From JAWLHA01 sp041690535 (lineage in GTDB: Bacteria > Pseudomonadota > Gammaproteobacteria > Thiohalomonadales > Thiohalomonadaceae), in contig JAWLHA010000011.1 in NCBI GenBank assembly GCA_041690535.1, forward strand, positions 19,503 to 83,502: 64,000 bases of DNA. The letters are read 5' to 3'. Every line of letters begins with the position of its first letter. Position 1 is the first letter of the stretch. This document shows positions 32,663-40,221 of this stretch, piece by piece. The translations under genes were made by a program, and so were the position numbers. The notes below the pieces were generated by a model. The model saw nothing but the letters and a program-made list of their open reading frames with translations, was not told where the DNA came from and ran no database searches.

Positions 32663-33505
32663 CTACACGGTTACTGGCTGCGTGCCGAACACCGCCTCCA
32701 ACGGTGCCTCAATGATGTTCAAACCCATTTTCAAGCAGAATCTCCGCTCCTTGTCGGTGGGGTTAACGATGACTGCCCATCCTCGGCCTGCCCGCGCCCC
32801 GTAGGTTATGTCCGACATCAACATCCGCTCCGTATCGCGGGTCAGGCGCACGCCGAGCAGCAAGTAGCGCTTGCCGGCCCGGTATCTCTTCAGAAATTCC
32901 GGGATCGCGAAACCGCCCATCAGCTCCGTCAGGTAGTCGACAAAGTCGGCGTCCGAGGCGATGAAACTCGACTCGGGTGTGGGGCAGCCGAGCGGTTTGA
33001 AGAGGGTCGGCTGCCCGGCATTGACCTGCCCCGGCTCGATTGGCCGGTACGCGCTGCCGTTCCAGTCGAAGAGGCGAAACCGGAAGTCAGTGCCCCCGAT
33101 GCGGGCGATCCCCTGCACCAGGGTGTGGGGCGTGTTGCGGTAGGTCTCGAGCAGCTGCGTATCGCGGTTCGTGTCAATGACGTAAGGCGGGCGAATACCG
33201 GTGAGCCAATCGTGGAGCGGCGCACGGCGCCAACGCCGTTGCCCGTAGGTGCAGTTGAGAAAGCGGTTGACGAAGTTGCGGCCCTTTTTCAGCTCCATGT
33301 TCATGGCGGCGCGTGGGAATTCGTACATCAGCTTCGGCGCCATGGGGCGGCCATCATTCATCGCCAGGATCAACGAATCACTGTCGGCGGGGATGGGTGT
33401 GCCGTCATCGAGATCGACCGAGCCGGCCAGGGCCCCGGGGCCGAGGTAGGGGACGATGCTGCCGTCGCGCAGGCCGGCGAGGATTTCCGCAGATAGTGAA
33501 CTCAT
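32663..33505 (-). CDS. SIR2-like protein of the nif cluster
   Basis: The 280-residue protein begins with a Rossmann-like segment, L-R-D-G-S-I-V-P-Y-L-G-P-G-A-L near residue 15, resembling the NAD-binding start of SIR2-like domains. It also has F-R-F-R-L-F-D-W-N-G, Y-L-L-L-G-V-R-L-T-R-D-T-E-R near residue 220, and W-A-V-I-V-N near 250. No catalytic assignment can be made safely: the canonical deacylase N-I-D and zinc Cys pairs are not seen. It lies between draG and draT and has its own sigma-54 and NifA sites, so it is a nif-regulon gene possibly tied to NAD or ADP-ribose handling (inference). Start 33505 has GAGAG six bases upstream; ATG 33511 is an alternative. Confidence 0.75.
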   Translation of the reverse strand: MSSLSAEILAGLRDGSIVPYLGPGALAGSVDLDDGTPIPADSDSLILAMNDGRPMAPKLMYEFPRAAMNMELKKGRNFVNRFLNCTYGQRRWRRAPLHDWLTGIRPPYVIDTNRDTQLLETYRNTPHTLVQGIARIGGTDFRFRLFDWNGSAYRPIEPGQVNAGQPTLFKPLGCPTPESSFIASDADFVDYLTELMGGFAIPEFLKRYRAGKRYLLLGVRLTRDTERMLMSDITYGARAGRGWAVIVNPTDKERRFCLKMGLNIIEAPLEAVFGTQPVTV

Positions 33506-33536
33506 GGGCATCTCTCTTTTGAGTTTGTGAGTGCCC

Positions 33537-33553
33537 TGCAAGATGTGGACCGG
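33537..33553 (-). promoter_or_regulatory. Candidate sigma-54 promoter of the SIR2-like gene
   Basis: On the minus strand CCGGTCC-ACATC-TTGCA keeps GG-N10-GC and a full TTGCA, but the -24 box is weak (CGGTCC). It is about 33 bases before the start codon. The rest of 33506-33824 holds only this and the NifA site. Confidence 0.6.
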
Positions 33554-33680
33554 AACGGATGTGGGGCTGATGAATTTCGGTCGAGGCACTTGGCGCAAGG
33601 CTTTTGTTAGTACGTCGGGTTCGGAATGTGCTGCTCGGTTTGGTTGCGAAGGGGACAAGCCGTCGACTTCAGGCGGGTAT

Positions 33681-33696
33681 TGTCGTGAGTGTGACA
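33681..33696. promoter_or_regulatory. NifA upstream activator site for the SIR2-like gene
   Basis: TGT-CGTGAGTGTG-ACA fits TGT-N10-ACA, about 128 bases upstream of the candidate -24 box. Confidence 0.68.
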
Positions 33697-33824
33697 TCGG
33701 CAGAAGGGGAGGCGAGAGGTCCGGGAGAGCGTTTCGCCTGGAGCGAAACGAGTCACTCGGGGAGTCGGGGCTGAATAGCCAATGGGGTTGATTTCGGGAT
33801 GGCGCTCCCCTGGGAGCGCTGTCG

Positions 33825-34655
33825 CTACCAGGCGCTGGCACGCACCTCATACACCCCGCCAATCACCATGAACTCATCCTCCCCCTTCAACCGACCGGGG
33901 AGCAATCGGCTGAACGCCAGAATCTTCGGCAGTGGAACATCCGTCTGCAGGATGTGATCGCCGAATTCGTCGGCGCGCTCCCGGTTGTCCGTGAACGAGG
34001 TGAGGTTGTTCAGCAGCAGCGCCCCGTGGTGCGCATCGTAATGGGCGAGCTGTTCGTGCAGGTCGAGGCGATTGACGCCGCGATAGAGGTGCAGATGGCT
34101 TCGCTCCGGGTAGAGGCGGGCCAGTTCGAACTGGCAGAAGGCGTAGAGGAGATCCAGCTGTGCCTCCAAGGCGTTGGTGTTGTAGAGGCCCTGGGCGCGG
34201 GCTTCTTCGTAGGCGCGATAGGCGGCCGCGTGGGCATCGCGGATGGGTTCGCGATGGTAACGGGGCAGGAGCCCGAAGCGAGACTCCACCCACCCCTTGA
34301 GTACGGCCGCCTCCACTCCATCCGAATCGAACGACCAGCCGCGCAGGACCCGCAGGTAGTCGGCCTTGTGCCGTTTGACCCGGCTATGGTCGGTGAGCCC
34401 CGCCTCCTCCAGGTGCTCGAGAAGAAACTGCGCGTTCATGTAGGTGGTGAAGCAGCTCACCCGCTCTCCATGCTCGGACAGGTGCCCGAGCTGGCGAAAC
34501 AGCTGGGCATGCAGTTCCGCGACACCGTCGATGAACAGCGCCGTCGGGTGGCGCTGGAAGGTGAGACTCCCGAGGATGACCGCCGGCAGGTTGCAGCGGT
34601 TGATCGGCAGTCGCGCGTAGGCCGGCAGTGTCGCTTTGCGCTTGTCGCTAACCAT
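33825..34655 (-). CDS. draT: DraT, NAD+-dinitrogen-reductase ADP-ribosyltransferase
   Basis: The 276-residue enzyme transfers ADP-ribose from NAD+ to the conserved Arg of NifH and switches nitrogenase off. The start region R-L-P-I-N-R-C-N-L-P-A-V-I-L-G-S-L-T-F-Q is typical of DraT, and later L-H-L-Y-R-G-V-N, L-T-S-F-T-D-N-R-E-R-A and G-E-D-E-F-M-V-I-G-G fit the ART fold with its Arg, Ser and Glu elements. It is divergent from nifH. The NifA site of nifH covers its start codon. ATG 34679 is an alternative start. Confidence 0.93.
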   Translation of the reverse strand: MVSDKRKATLPAYARLPINRCNLPAVILGSLTFQRHPTALFIDGVAELHAQLFRQLGHLSEHGERVSCFTTYMNAQFLLEHLEEAGLTDHSRVKRHKADYLRVLRGWSFDSDGVEAAVLKGWVESRFGLLPRYHREPIRDAHAAAYRAYEEARAQGLYNTNALEAQLDLLYAFCQFELARLYPERSHLHLYRGVNRLDLHEQLAHYDAHHGALLLNNLTSFTDNRERADEFGDHILQTDVPLPKILAFSRLLPGRLKGEDEFMVIGGVYEVRASAW

Positions 34656-34658
34656 ACA
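34643..34658. promoter_or_regulatory. NifA upstream activator site for nifH
   Basis: TGT-CGCTAACCAT-ACA fits TGT-N10-ACA and is about 97 bases upstream of the sigma-54 element. It spans the draT start codon (complement 34653-34655). Confidence 0.8.
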
Positions 34659-34755
34659 GTTGTTGTGTGTTTGTCGCATATACACCGCGCTCGCGTGATT
34701 GAGTGTGGGTGTTTTGCTCCCGCAAAAACAAGCGGTTAGCGTGCGTTGCAGAACG

Positions 34756-34771
34756 TGGCACGGTGGTTGCT
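34756..34771 (+). promoter_or_regulatory. Sigma-54 promoter of nifHDK
   Basis: TGGCAC-GGTGG-TTGCT is a full -24/-12 consensus with GG-N10-GC. It is 49 bases upstream of nifH. Confidence 0.93.
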
Positions 34772-34819
34772 CATCCCTGTTCGAACGCAACCCCGTGTGC
34801 AACGCAAGGAGACCATACC

Positions 34820-35716
34820 ATGGCATTACGACAGTGTGCGATTTACGGCAAGGGCGGGATCGGCAAGTCCACCACCACCCAGAATCTGGTGGCTGCACTC
34901 GCCGAGGCCGGCAAGAAAGTGATGATTGTCGGATGTGACCCCAAGGCTGATTCCACCCGCCTGATCCTCCACTCCAAGGCCCAGACCACCGTCATGCACC
35001 TGGCCGCCGAGGCCGGTTCGGTTGAGGACCTGGAACTGGAAGACGTGTTGTCGGTCGGTTACAGCGGCGTGAAGTGCGTCGAGTCCGGTGGTCCGGAGCC
35101 GGGCGTCGGCTGCGCCGGCCGCGGCGTCATCACCGCCATCAACTTCCTCGAGGAGGAAGGCGCGTACGACGAGGACCTCGACTTTGTGTTCTATGACGTA
35201 CTGGGCGATGTGGTGTGCGGTGGTTTCGCCATGCCCATCCGCGAGAACAAGGCCCAGGAGATTTACATCGTGGTCTCCGGCGAGATGATGGCCATGTATG
35301 CGGCCAACAACATCTCCAAGGGCATCGTGAAATATGCCAACTCCGGCGGTGTGCGGTTGGCCGGCCTGATTTGCAACAGCCGTAACACCGACCGCGAGGA
35401 CGACCTCATCGAAGCGCTGGCCGCCCGGCTCGGCACCCAAATGATCCACTTCGTGCCCCGGGACAACGTGGTGCAACACGCCGAGATCCGCCGAATGACT
35501 GTCATCGAGTACGACCCGACCGTCAAACAGGCCGACGAATACCGCGCCCTGGCGCAAAAGGTGATCAATAACACCAAGTTCGTCATCCCGACCCCGCTCT
35601 CCATGGACGACCTCGAAGACCTGCTCATGGAGTTCGGGATCATGGAAGCCGAGGACGAGTCCATTATCGGCAAGAAGGCGACCGATTCCGCCCCCGGGGC
35701 GACGGCCACGGCGTAA
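34820..35716 (+). CDS. nifH: NifH, nitrogenase Fe protein
   Basis: The 298-residue ATPase delivers electrons from ferredoxin or flavodoxin to NifDK. It has the P-loop G-K-G-G-I-G-K-S-T (residues 10-18), the cluster ligands C98 (G-V-G-C-A-G-R-G) and C133 (D-V-V-C-G-G-F), and R101, the arginine modified by DraT. AAGGAG lies just upstream of ATG 34820. It is the first gene of a long run nifHDK-T-ferredoxin-Y-E-N-X. A stem-loop follows the stop, probably stabilising the abundant nifH message. Confidence 0.99.
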   Translation: MALRQCAIYGKGGIGKSTTTQNLVAALAEAGKKVMIVGCDPKADSTRLILHSKAQTTVMHLAAEAGSVEDLELEDVLSVGYSGVKCVESGGPEPGVGCAGRGVITAINFLEEEGAYDEDLDFVFYDVLGDVVCGGFAMPIRENKAQEIYIVVSGEMMAMYAANNISKGIVKYANSGGVRLAGLICNSRNTDREDDLIEALAARLGTQMIHFVPRDNVVQHAEIRRMTVIEYDPTVKQADEYRALAQKVINNTKFVIPTPLSMDDLEDLLMEFGIMEAEDESIIGKKATDSAPGATATA

Positions 35717-35733
35717 GAGAACCCGGCCGAAAA

Positions 35734-35756
35734 GACGCGAAGCGGTTGTTCGCGTC
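35734..35756 (+). promoter_or_regulatory. Stem-loop between nifH and nifD
   Basis: GACGCGAA-gcggttg-TTCGCGTC is a perfect 8-bp stem, extended by an outer CCGA/TCGG pairing, with no T-run. Such stems commonly stabilise the nifH portion of nifHDK transcripts. Confidence 0.6.
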
Positions 35757-35815
35757 CTCTCGGTCCCCCTTTATTCACTGTCCGCCGGATTGGGCGGGGT
35801 GAAGGAGAAAAACGA

Positions 35816-37288
35816 ATGACGACGATGACTCGCGAGGAGACCGAGGCCCTTATTCAGGAGGTCCTCGAGGTCTATCCGGCAGAAGCGAAGGAAGAGCGTG
35901 CGAAGCACCTGGCGGCCAACGACCAGAGTGCCGAGAAGGCCAGCAAGTGCATCACCTCCAACCGCAAATCCCTGCCCGGCGTAATGACAATCCGTGGCTG
36001 CGCCTACGCGGGCTCCAAGGGGGTGGTGTGGGGGCCGATCAAGGACATGATCCACATCTCCCACGGTCCTGTGGGTTGCGGCCAGTACTCCCGTGCCGGC
36101 CGTCGCAACTACTACGTCGGCACCACCGGCGTGAATACCTTCGGGACGATGAACTTCACCTCCGATTTCCAGGAGAAGGACATCGTCTTCGGTGGCGACA
36201 AGAAGCTGGCCAAGCTCATGGAGGAGATCGAGACCCTGTTCCCGCTGAACAAGGGGATCTCGGTGCAGTCCGAGTGCCCCATCGGCCTCATCGGTGATGA
36301 CATCGAGGCAGTCTCCAAGAAAGCCTCGAAAGAGATCGGCAAGCCGGTGGTCCCGGTCCGCTGCGAAGGCTTTCGCGGGGTCTCCCAGTCGCTCGGTCAC
36401 CACATCGCCAACGATGCCATCCGCGACCACATGCTCGAAGGGGTGGAGAAAAAGGAGGCAGGTCCCTATGACGTTGCCATCATCGGCGACTACAACATTG
36501 GCGGCGACGCGTGGTCTTCGCGCATTCTGCTGGAGGAGATGGGGCTGAACGTGGTGGCCCAGTGGTCCGGCGACGGCACGGTCGAGGAGATGAAGTCCTG
36601 CCCCAACGTGAAGCTGAACCTGCTGCACTGCTATCGCTCCATGAACTACATCTCCCGCTTCATGGAAGAGAAGTACGGAATTCCTTGGCTGGAGTACAAC
36701 TTCTTCGGGCCGACCAAGATCGCCGAGTCGTTGCGCGCCATCGCCGCCCATTTCGATGACACCATCAAGGAAGGGGCAGAGCGCGTCATCGCCAAATATC
36801 AGCCGCTGATGCAGGCGGTGATCGACAAATACAAGCCGCGCCTGGAAGGCAAGCGGGTGATGCTCTATGTCGGTGGTCTGCGCCCCCGCCACGTCATCGG
36901 TGCCTACGAGGACCTGGGCATGGAAGTGGTCGGTACCGGTTATGAGTTCGCCCATAACGACGACTACGACCGCACCACCAAGGAGATGGGCAACGCCACC
37001 TTAATCTACGACGATGTCACCGGCTACGAGTTCGAGGAGTTCGTCAAGAAGATCAAACCCGATTTGATCGGCTCCGGTATCAAGGAGAAGTACATCTTCC
37101 AGAAGATGGGTATCCCCTTCCGCCAGATGCACAGCTGGGACTACTCCGGTCCGTATCACGGCTACGACGGCTTCGCCATCTTCGCCCGTGACATGGATAT
37201 GACCCTGAACAACCCGTGCTGGGGCAAGTTGGCGGCACCCTGGAAGACCGGGGCCGAAGCGCCCGTCGCCGATGCGGTGAATGCGTAG
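35816..37288 (+). CDS. nifD: NifD, MoFe protein alpha chain
   Basis: The 490-residue subunit carries P-cluster ligands C62 (R-G-C-A-Y-A-G), C88 (G-P-V-G-C-G-Q-Y) and C154 (S-E-C-P-I-G-L-I-G-D-D), the FeMo-co cysteine C272 (L-L-H-C-Y-R-S-M) and the cofactor histidine region Q-M-H-S-W-D-Y-S-G-P-Y-H-G. R-G-V-S-Q-S-L-G-H-H near 187 is also conserved. With NifK it forms the site of N2 reduction. GAAGGAG precedes ATG 35816; ATG 35825 is possible. Confidence 0.99.
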   Translation: MTTMTREETEALIQEVLEVYPAEAKEERAKHLAANDQSAEKASKCITSNRKSLPGVMTIRGCAYAGSKGVVWGPIKDMIHISHGPVGCGQYSRAGRRNYYVGTTGVNTFGTMNFTSDFQEKDIVFGGDKKLAKLMEEIETLFPLNKGISVQSECPIGLIGDDIEAVSKKASKEIGKPVVPVRCEGFRGVSQSLGHHIANDAIRDHMLEGVEKKEAGPYDVAIIGDYNIGGDAWSSRILLEEMGLNVVAQWSGDGTVEEMKSCPNVKLNLLHCYRSMNYISRFMEEKYGIPWLEYNFFGPTKIAESLRAIAAHFDDTIKEGAERVIAKYQPLMQAVIDKYKPRLEGKRVMLYVGGLRPRHVIGAYEDLGMEVVGTGYEFAHNDDYDRTTKEMGNATLIYDDVTGYEFEEFVKKIKPDLIGSGIKEKYIFQKMGIPFRQMHSWDYSGPYHGYDGFAIFARDMDMTLNNPCWGKLAAPWKTGAEAPVADAVNA

Positions 37289-37301
37289 GGAGAAAAACAA
37301 T

Positions 37302-37333
37302 CGGCCACGCTGGCGGGTGCGCCAACGTGGCCG
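37302..37333 (+). promoter_or_regulatory. Stem-loop between nifD and nifK
   Basis: CGGCCACG and CGTGGCCG pair over 8 bp, then after one mismatch TGGCG pairs with CGCCA around a GGTG loop. It starts 13 bases after the nifD stop and has no T-run, so it may tune mRNA stability or nifK dosage. Confidence 0.6.
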
Positions 37334-37388
37334 GACACCCGACCTGATGCCGTCGTCCACGGAAGAGTGGCGCGGCTGGAGAAGAGAC

Positions 37389-38960
37389 ATGCCCCAGACT
37401 GCTGAAAAGATCATGCCCTGTTTCCCGCTGTTCCGGGAACCGGAATACAAGGAACCGCTGGCCAACAAAAAGGCGAACTTCGAAGCGTGCCATCCTGCGG
37501 AGAAAATCGACGAGGCGTTCCAGTGGACCACCACCCAGGAGTATCAGGAGCTGAACTTCCAGCGTGAAGCCCTGACCGTCAACCCCGCCAAGGCTTGCCA
37601 ACCCCTCGGTGCGGTGCTGTGCGCACTGGGCTTCGAGAAAACCCTGCCTTACGTACACGGCTCGCAGGGTTGCGTCGCCTATTTCCGTACCTACTTCAAC
37701 CGCCACTTCAAAGAGCCGGTCGCCTGTGTCTCCGACTCCATGACGGAAGACGCGGCGGTGTTCGGCGGCCAGAAGAACATGTTCGCCGGCCTGGAGAACG
37801 CCAAGGCGCTCTACAAGCCGGAGATGATCGCCGTCTCCACCACCTGCATGGCCGAGGTCATCGGCGACGACCTGAACGCCTTCATCGGCAACGCCAAGAA
37901 GGACGGTCGCGTACCACAGGAGTTCCCCACCCCGTTCGCCCACACGCCGAGCTTCGTTGGCTCCCACGTCACCGGCTGGGACAACATGTTCGAGGGGATC
38001 CTGCGCTACTTCACCCTCAATGACATGGAGGGCAAGGCGCCGGGCCAGAACGGCAAGATCAACCTAGTGCCGGGCTTCGAGACCTACCTGGGCAATTTCC
38101 GGGTGATGAAGCGGATGATGGCGGAGATGGGGGTCGATGCCACCTTGCTGTCGGACCCGAGCGAGGTGCTGGATACCCCCGCCGACGGCTCCTACCGCAT
38201 GTACGCCGGCGGAACCACCCCGGCGGAGGTGAAAGATGCGCCCAACGCCATCACCACCTTCCTGCTGCAACCGTACCAGCTGGACAAGACCAGGAAGTAT
38301 GCGACCAACACCTGGAAGCACGAGGTCCCGAAGCTGAATATCCCCATGGGCCTGGAGTGGACCGACGAGTTCCTGATGAAGGTCTCCGAGGTGACGGGCC
38401 AGCCGATCCCGGAGTCTCTGGCCACCGAGCGCGGCCGTCTGGTGGACATGATGACTGACAGCCATACCTGGCTGCACGGCAAAAGGTTCGCCCTCTACGG
38501 TGATCCCGATTTCCTGATGGGGCTGACCAAGTTCCTGCTCGAACTGGGCGCCGAGCCCACCGACATCGTCTGCACCAACGGCTCCAAGAAATGGGCCAAG
38601 GCGTTGAAGAAGGTGCTCGAGGGCTCGCCCTACGGACAGAACACCCTGGTCCACCAGGGCAAGGACCTGTGGCATATGCGGTCGCTGGTGTTCACCAACA
38701 AGCCGGACTTCCTGATTGGTAACAGCTACGGCAAGTTCATCCAGCGTGACACGCTGCATAAGGGCGAGGCGTTCGAGGTCCCGCTGATCCGTCTCGGGTT
38801 CCCGATCTTCGATCGCCACCACCTGCATCGGATGACCACCCTCGGTTACGAAGGCGCGATGTACATCCTCACCACCCTGGTCAACGCCGTCCTCGAACGG
38901 CTCGACGAGGAGACGATGAAGATGGGCGTCACCGACTACAACTACGACCTGGTTCGCTAA
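37389..38960 (+). CDS. nifK: NifK, MoFe protein beta chain
   Basis: The 523-residue subunit has the P-cluster ligands C70 (A-K-A-C-Q-P-L-G-A), C95 (G-S-Q-G-C-V-A-Y-F) and C153 (S-T-T-C-M-A-E-V-I-G-D-D), and the S-F-V-G-S-H-V segment near residue 189. The C-terminus has F-D-R-H-H-L-H-R and ends D-Y-N-Y-D-L-V-R, typical of beta chains. The start at 37389 follows GGAGAAGAG. An earlier in-frame ATG at 37281 overlaps nifD and is not conserved. nifD lies 100 bases upstream across a strong hairpin. Confidence 0.99.
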   Translation: MPQTAEKIMPCFPLFREPEYKEPLANKKANFEACHPAEKIDEAFQWTTTQEYQELNFQREALTVNPAKACQPLGAVLCALGFEKTLPYVHGSQGCVAYFRTYFNRHFKEPVACVSDSMTEDAAVFGGQKNMFAGLENAKALYKPEMIAVSTTCMAEVIGDDLNAFIGNAKKDGRVPQEFPTPFAHTPSFVGSHVTGWDNMFEGILRYFTLNDMEGKAPGQNGKINLVPGFETYLGNFRVMKRMMAEMGVDATLLSDPSEVLDTPADGSYRMYAGGTTPAEVKDAPNAITTFLLQPYQLDKTRKYATNTWKHEVPKLNIPMGLEWTDEFLMKVSEVTGQPIPESLATERGRLVDMMTDSHTWLHGKRFALYGDPDFLMGLTKFLLELGAEPTDIVCTNGSKKWAKALKKVLEGSPYGQNTLVHQGKDLWHMRSLVFTNKPDFLIGNSYGKFIQRDTLHKGEAFEVPLIRLGFPIFDRHHLHRMTTLGYEGAMYILTTLVNAVLERLDEETMKMGVTDYNYDLVR

Positions 38961-38973
38961 GCCGACCGGAGCC

Positions 38974-39026
38974 TGTCATTGCGAGCGCAGCGAGGGGAGC
39001 GTGCCGTCGCTTCGCTCCTCGCAATG
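38974..39026. repeat. Palindromic repeat between nifK and nifT
   Basis: GTCATTGCGAGCGCAGCGAG is mirrored by CGCTTCGCTCCTCGCAATG. This is a common REP-like unit in proteobacterial genomes and may protect or terminate the upstream message. Confidence 0.7.
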
Positions 39027-39051
39027 GCGGGCACCTTACGGAGAAGGTGAC

Positions 39052-39261
39052 ATGCCCAACGTAATGATCCGCGAAACCGCCGAAGGAAAGCTCTCCTTCT
39101 ACGTCGCCAAGAAGGACCTGGAGGAGACCATCGCCTCCATGGAGTTCGCGGCACCGGAGAAGTGGGGCGGCGAGGTCAAGCTGGAGGATGGTTCTCTGTT
39201 CTACATCGACCCCATCCCCGAGCCGAAATTGCCGATTACGCTTCGCGCGAAGAAGCTTTGA
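39052..39261 (+). CDS. nifT: NifT/FixU family protein
   Basis: The 69-residue protein begins M-P-N-V-M-I-R and ends P-K-L-P-I-T-L-R-A-K-K-L, with W-G-G-E-V-K-L-E-D-G near residue 38, matching NifT. Its function is unknown and deletion is often silent. GGAGAAGG precedes the ATG. It lies in the nifHDK transcript, and a ferredoxin follows after 24 bases. Confidence 0.92.
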   Translation: MPNVMIRETAEGKLSFYVAKKDLEETIASMEFAAPEKWGGEVKLEDGSLFYIDPIPEPKLPITLRAKKL

Positions 39262-39285
39262 ACCGAATCGTCAGGAGGTACCGTC

Positions 39286-39480
39286 ATGGCCATGAAAATC
39301 GTTGCTGAAGAGTGCACGTCCTGTGGCGACTGCCACCCGGTCTGCCCGACCGGCGCCGTGCTGAAGAAGAGAGGGACCTACGTCATCGATCCCGAGGTGT
39401 GCACGGAGTGCGAAGGGGAGTTCGACGACCCGCAGTGTGTCGAAGCGTGTCCCATCGACGGTTGCATTGTGGAGGTTTAG
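39286..39480 (+). CDS. 2[4Fe-4S] ferredoxin of the nifHDK-ENX operon
   Basis: The 64-residue ferredoxin has C-T-S-C-G-D-C-H-P-V-C-P and C-T-E-C-E-G-E-F-D-D-P-Q-C-V-E-A-C-P, the nif FdxN-type arrangement. It probably carries electrons for nitrogenase or FeMo-co synthesis. AGGAGG lies eight bases before the ATG. It resembles the ferredoxin after nifB, but has no C-terminal tail. nifY follows after 3 bases. Confidence 0.94.
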   Translation: MAMKIVAEECTSCGDCHPVCPTGAVLKKRGTYVIDPEVCTECEGEFDDPQCVEACPIDGCIVEV

Positions 39481-39483
39481 CCG

Positions 39484-40185
39484 ATGAGTGCGCGGGAGCT
39501 GTCACGGGAAACGGCGCTGCGCATCGGTCTGGCGGCAAGGATGCTGCCGGATGTCGATCCGGAGCGCCTGATGCACATCCTGATCGATGCGCTGGGAATG
39601 CCCCTGACCGAGGAGAAACTCGGTGGGGTCACGGTGCGGACGTTGCGCGAGGCCGGCGACGGCGCACTGGGGGATGTACCGATGCCGGCGCTGAAGCGGG
39701 CCCTCGACGGCCTGTGGGGCAAGGGCGGGATCTGCGCCGACGAACCGTTGCCGACGCCGGTGCCGTACGGCGATGGTGACCTGCCCGGTTCGCTGCGGGT
39801 GGCGGTCGCCTCTAATAGCGGGGAGCAGCTCGACGGGCATTTTGGGACTTGTGCCCGTTTCCTCATCTATCAGGTCGCACAGGGTGGGGCGCGTCTGGTG
39901 GACATTCGAGCTGCGGCGAGCGGTGGGGGTTCCGACAAGAACGCCCTGCGCGCCGCTCAGATCCGTGACTGCAGCCTGCTGCTTGCCGTCTCTATCGGCG
40001 GCCCGGCGGCGGCGCAGGTGGTGAAGGTCGGCGTCCACCCCATCAAATTCCCGCACGGCGGGGGGGCCGCCCAGTTACTGGGCGAGTTGCAGCAGGTGTT
40101 GGCAGGCTCGCCGCCGCCCTGGTTGGCCAAGGCCATTGGGGCCGACCCGAACCTGGGGGCGCGGTTCCAGGTGGAGTCCGCCTGA
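39484..40185 (+). CDS. nifY: NifY/NafY-type FeMo-co carrier
   Basis: The 233-residue protein has an N-terminal helical SAM-like domain (residues 1-85) and a C-terminal NifX-like domain (about 100-215; L-R-V-A-V-A-S-N, L-D-G-H-F-G-T-C-A-R-F-L-I-Y, R-D-C-S-L-L-L-A-V-S-I-G-G-P-A-A). NafY and NifY bind apo-MoFe protein and FeMo-co during cofactor insertion. The H in G-H-F-G is the likely cofactor ligand. Position between the ferredoxin and nifE fits. Its paralogues here are NifX and the tail of NifB. Confidence 0.9.
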   Translation: MSARELSRETALRIGLAARMLPDVDPERLMHILIDALGMPLTEEKLGGVTVRTLREAGDGALGDVPMPALKRALDGLWGKGGICADEPLPTPVPYGDGDLPGSLRVAVASNSGEQLDGHFGTCARFLIYQVAQGGARLVDIRAAASGGGSDKNALRAAQIRDCSLLLAVSIGGPAAAQVVKVGVHPIKFPHGGGAAQLLGELQQVLAGSPPPWLAKAIGADPNLGARFQVESA

Positions 40186-40221
40186 GACGTATTTCCATAA
40201 GACAAAAAATCGAGGTGCCCC

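Noticed and set aside
33512..33862. N-terminal extension of the SIR2-like protein
   Set aside because: It would cover the candidate sigma-54 and NifA sites and has low-complexity, non-conserved sequence.
34668..34684. TGT-N11-ACA near nifH as the NifA site
   Set aside because: Spacing is 11; an exact TGT-N10-ACA lies just upstream at 34643-34658.
39001..39051. Start of nifT at an upstream ATG or GTG
   Set aside because: That segment is the arm of a REP-like palindrome; M-P-N-V-M-I-R with GGAGAAGG upstream is the family start.
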